From contig CABUWV010000010.1 of assembly GCA_902495355.1 (NCBI GenBank), positions 1-64,000 on the forward strand: DNA of 64,000 nucleotides, written 5' to 3'. Positions within the stretch are counted from its first letter, which is position 1, and each line of letters opens with the position of its first letter. The notes under the pieces were generated by a model. The model had not been told where the DNA came from and did not search any database. It saw nothing but the letters and a program-made list of their open reading frames with translations. The stretch is from an uncultured Collinsella sp. (GTDB lineage: Bacteria > Actinomycetota > Coriobacteriia > Coriobacteriales > Coriobacteriaceae). Of the stretch, positions 61,948 through 64,000 are shown in pieces. The position numbers were made by a program, and so were the translations under genes.

Positions 61948-64000
61948 CTAGCAGACGGCGTAATCCTGAGGCTCTCGGCCGTAGTAGGCGTCCAGGTAGA
62001 GCTCCTTGATCTCGCTCATGAGCGGGTAGCGCGGGTTAGCGCCGGTGCACTGGTCGTTGAATGCCTGCTCGGTCATCTCGTCGAGGGTGTCGAGGAAGTA
62101 CTTCTCGTCAACGCCGTACTCAGCGATGGTGTGCTTGACACCGATGAAGTCGCAGAGCTCGGTGAGCTTGGTGATGAAGTTCTCGAAGACCTCACGGTCG
62201 TCCTTGCCGTCGATGCCGCAGTAACGAGCCATCTCGGCGTAGTTGTGCAGCGCGTTGGGGTAAGGATACTGAGAGAAGGTTCCCATCTTGACAGGAGCCT
62301 CGGCGGCGTTGTAACGCATGACGCGGGTCAGGATGACTGCGTTTGCGAGGCCGTGGGGCAGATGGTGGAAAGCGCCGAGCTTGTGGGCCATGGAGTGGTT
62401 GAGGCCCAGGAAGGCGTTACCGAATGCCATACCGGCCATGCAGGATGCGTTGTGCATCTCCTCGCGAGCGTGCGGATCCTTGGCACCGTTGGTGAAGGAG
62501 CTCGGGAGGTTCTCGAAGACGAGCTTTGCGGCGCGCTCGGAGAGGCCCTTGGTGTAATCGGAAGCCATGATGGAGACGTAGGACTCGATGGCGTGGGTCA
62601 TGACGTCAATACCGGAAGCTGCGGTGAGGCCCTTCGGGGCGGTCATGCAGTTGTCGGCGTCGACGATAGCCATGTTGGGGAGCAGCGCGTAGTCGGCGAG
62701 CGGCCACTTGATGCCGGTCTCCTTGTCGGTGATGATGGCGAACGGCGTGCACTCGGAGCCAGTGCCCGAAGAGGTCGGGACGGCGACGAAGTAAGCCTTC
62801 TTGCCCATCTCGGGGAAGGTGAAGATACGCTTGCGGATGTCCATGAAGTCCATGGCCATGTCCTCGAAGTTCGCCTCGGGGTGCTCGTACATCATCCACA
62901 TGATCTTGCCGGCGTCCATTGCGGAACCGCCGCCGACGGCGATGATGACATCCGGCTCGAAGAGCGTCATCTGCTTGGCGCCGCGACGTGCGCACTGCAG
63001 GGAGGGATCGGGCTCAACGTCGTAGAAGCAGTCGTGAGCGATGCCCATCTCATCGAGCTTGGCCTCGATGGCACGCGTGTTGCCATTCTTGAAGAGGAAC
63101 TGGTCGGTAACGATGAAGGCGCGCTTCTTGCCCATTACGGTGCCGAGCTCGTCGAGTGCGACGGGCGTGCAGCCCTTCTTGAAGTAGACCTTCTCGGGTG
63201 CGCGGAACCACAGCATGTTCTCGCGGCGCTCTGCCACGGTCTTGACGTTGATCAAGTGCTTCACCCCAACGTTCTCGGAGACGGAGTTGCCACCCCAGGA
63301 GCCGCAGCCCAGGGTTAGAGACGGCTTCATGCCGAAGTTGTAGAGGTCACCGATGCCGCCGTGCGAGGACGGGGTGTTGATGACGATGCGGCAGGCCTTC
63401 ATGACGTGCTGGAACTTAGCGATCTTCTCGCTCTGTGCCGGGTGCACGTAGAGAGAGGCGGTGTGGCCCGGGCCACCTGCGAGGACGAGGTGCTCTGCCT
63501 TGTCAACGGCCTCCTGGAAGTCCTTGGCGTGATACATAGCGAGGACCGGGGAGAGCTTCTCGTGGGAGAACTCTTCCTTCTCGGGATCGGTGGAGGTGAC
63601 CTCGGCGATCAGGATCTTGGTCTTGGCGGGAACCTCGATGCCGGCGAGCTCGGCGATCTTGGCGGCAGCCATGCCGGGGATGCGGTGATCGAGTGCGCCG
63701 TTCTTGAACATGGCGGCACGCAGGGCGTCCATCTCGGCACCCTGCTTGACGAAGTAGCAGCCGCGACGCTGGAACTCAGCCTTGACATCCTTGTAGATGG
63801 AGTCGAGGACGGTGACGGACTGCTCGGAAGCGCAGATCATGCCGTTGTCGAACGTCTTGGAGTGGATGATGGAGTTGACGGCGAGCTTGATGTCCGCGGT
63901 ATCGTCGATGATGACCGGGGTGTTGCCGGCGCCGACGCCGAGTGCGGGCTTACCGGAGGAGTAAGCAGCCTTGACCATGCCCGGGCCACCGGTTGCGAGA
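61948..64000 (-). CDS. adhE: Bifunctional acetaldehyde-CoA / alcohol dehydrogenase, 5' part outside window
   Basis: The C-terminal 683 residues of AdhE, which reduces acetyl-CoA through acetaldehyde to ethanol and regenerates NAD in fermentation. The fragment opens within the aldehyde dehydrogenase domain (ATGGPGMVKAAYSSG, then the catalytic Cys in GMICASEQSV). It continues into the iron-dependent alcohol dehydrogenase domain: GGGSAMDAGKIMW, GTGSECTPFAIITD, and metal-ligand histidines in HSMAHKLGAFHHLPHGLANA. The open frame runs to the window edge. About 190 N-terminal residues are missing, judging from the usual length near 870. Filament (spirosome) formation is expected for the family. Confidence 0.95.
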   Translation of the reverse strand, partial: LATGGPGMVKAAYSSGKPALGVGAGNTPVIIDDTADIKLAVNSIIHSKTFDNGMICASEQSVTVLDSIYKDVKAEFQRRGCYFVKQGAEMDALRAAMFKNGALDHRIPGMAAAKIAELAGIEVPAKTKILIAEVTSTDPEKEEFSHEKLSPVLAMYHAKDFQEAVDKAEHLVLAGGPGHTASLYVHPAQSEKIAKFQHVMKACRIVINTPSSHGGIGDLYNFGMKPSLTLGCGSWGGNSVSENVGVKHLINVKTVAERRENMLWFRAPEKVYFKKGCTPVALDELGTVMGKKRAFIVTDQFLFKNGNTRAIEAKLDEMGIAHDCFYDVEPDPSLQCARRGAKQMTLFEPDVIIAVGGGSAMDAGKIMWMMYEHPEANFEDMAMDFMDIRKRIFTFPEMGKKAYFVAVPTSSGTGSECTPFAIITDKETGIKWPLADYALLPNMAIVDADNCMTAPKGLTAASGIDVMTHAIESYVSIMASDYTKGLSERAAKLVFENLPSSFTNGAKDPHAREEMHNASCMAGMAFGNAFLGLNHSMAHKLGAFHHLPHGLANAVILTRVMRYNAAEAPVKMGTFSQYPYPNALHNYAEMARYCGIDGKDDREVFENFITKLTELCDFIGVKHTIAEYGVDEKYFLDTLDEMTEQAFNDQCTGANPRYPLMSEIKELYLDAYYGREPQDYAVC

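Noticed and set aside
1..64000. CRISPR arrays, prophage, transposases, toxin-antitoxin pairs, rRNA genes
   Set aside because: No regularly spaced direct repeats, integrase-phage gene blocks, transposase motifs or rRNA sequences were seen on reading either strand.

Overview
The window is 64 kb of dense, high-G+C bacterial chromosome. Its gene families, frequent TTG/GTG starts after strong Shine-Dalgarno sites, Glu/Ala-rich ribosomal-protein tails, AroE-AroK fusion, AdhE, and pyruvate phosphate dikinase with its regulator all suggest an anaerobic gut member of the Coriobacteriia. Collinsella is the most likely genus. That assignment is a judgement from protein character, not from a search. Almost everything is core housekeeping. 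No prophage, CRISPR array, insertion sequence or defence island was found.

Layout. (1) 1-3900 is a surface-polysaccharide edge: the 3' end of rmlD, a membrane glycosyltransferase, a two-gene polysaccharide ABC exporter and tRNA-Arg(TCT). (2) 3962-12525 on the minus strand is a near-complete aromatic amino acid locus: DAHP synthase, tyrA, aroB, aroA, aroC, pheA, an aroE-aroK fusion and aroQ. It covers all seven shikimate steps and both prephenate branches, and palindromic repeats split it in two places. (3) 12730-18818 holds tRNA-Arg(CCG), a cation P-type ATPase, a zinc-ribbon membrane protein, a cyclophilin and a TPR membrane protein. (4) 18934-32609 is a cell-shape and ribosome block: mreBCD, PBP2, rodA, a DUF697-like protein, a radical-SAM pair, rplU, rpmA, obgE, nadD, yqeK and rsfS. 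(5) dinB is on the minus strand. It is followed by rpsP-khpA-rimM-trmD-lepB, glyQS, and ppsR with ppdK. (6) 43965-50586 holds rplS, rnhB, then yraN-comM-dprA-trmFO-xerC. (7) 50805-60917 is the classic rpsB-tsf-pyrH-frr-uppS-cdsA-dxr-rseP-ispG-proS chain. It joins translation factors to undecaprenyl-phosphate, phospholipid and MEP-isoprenoid synthesis. (8) The right end carries an APH-fold kinase and the 3' part of adhE on the minus strand.

The least ordinary signals are: a family of short intergenic palindromes built around a GGGACRGG core, two of which form REPIN-like inverted pairs; an RseP protease with a winged-helix-like insertion; a XerC-type recombinase whose reading frame has no ATG, GTG or TTG at its expected start; phased TTTACC repeats upstream of ppdK; and a hairpin plus a tiny ORF just upstream of DAHP synthase. 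I did not find a clearly new multi-gene system.
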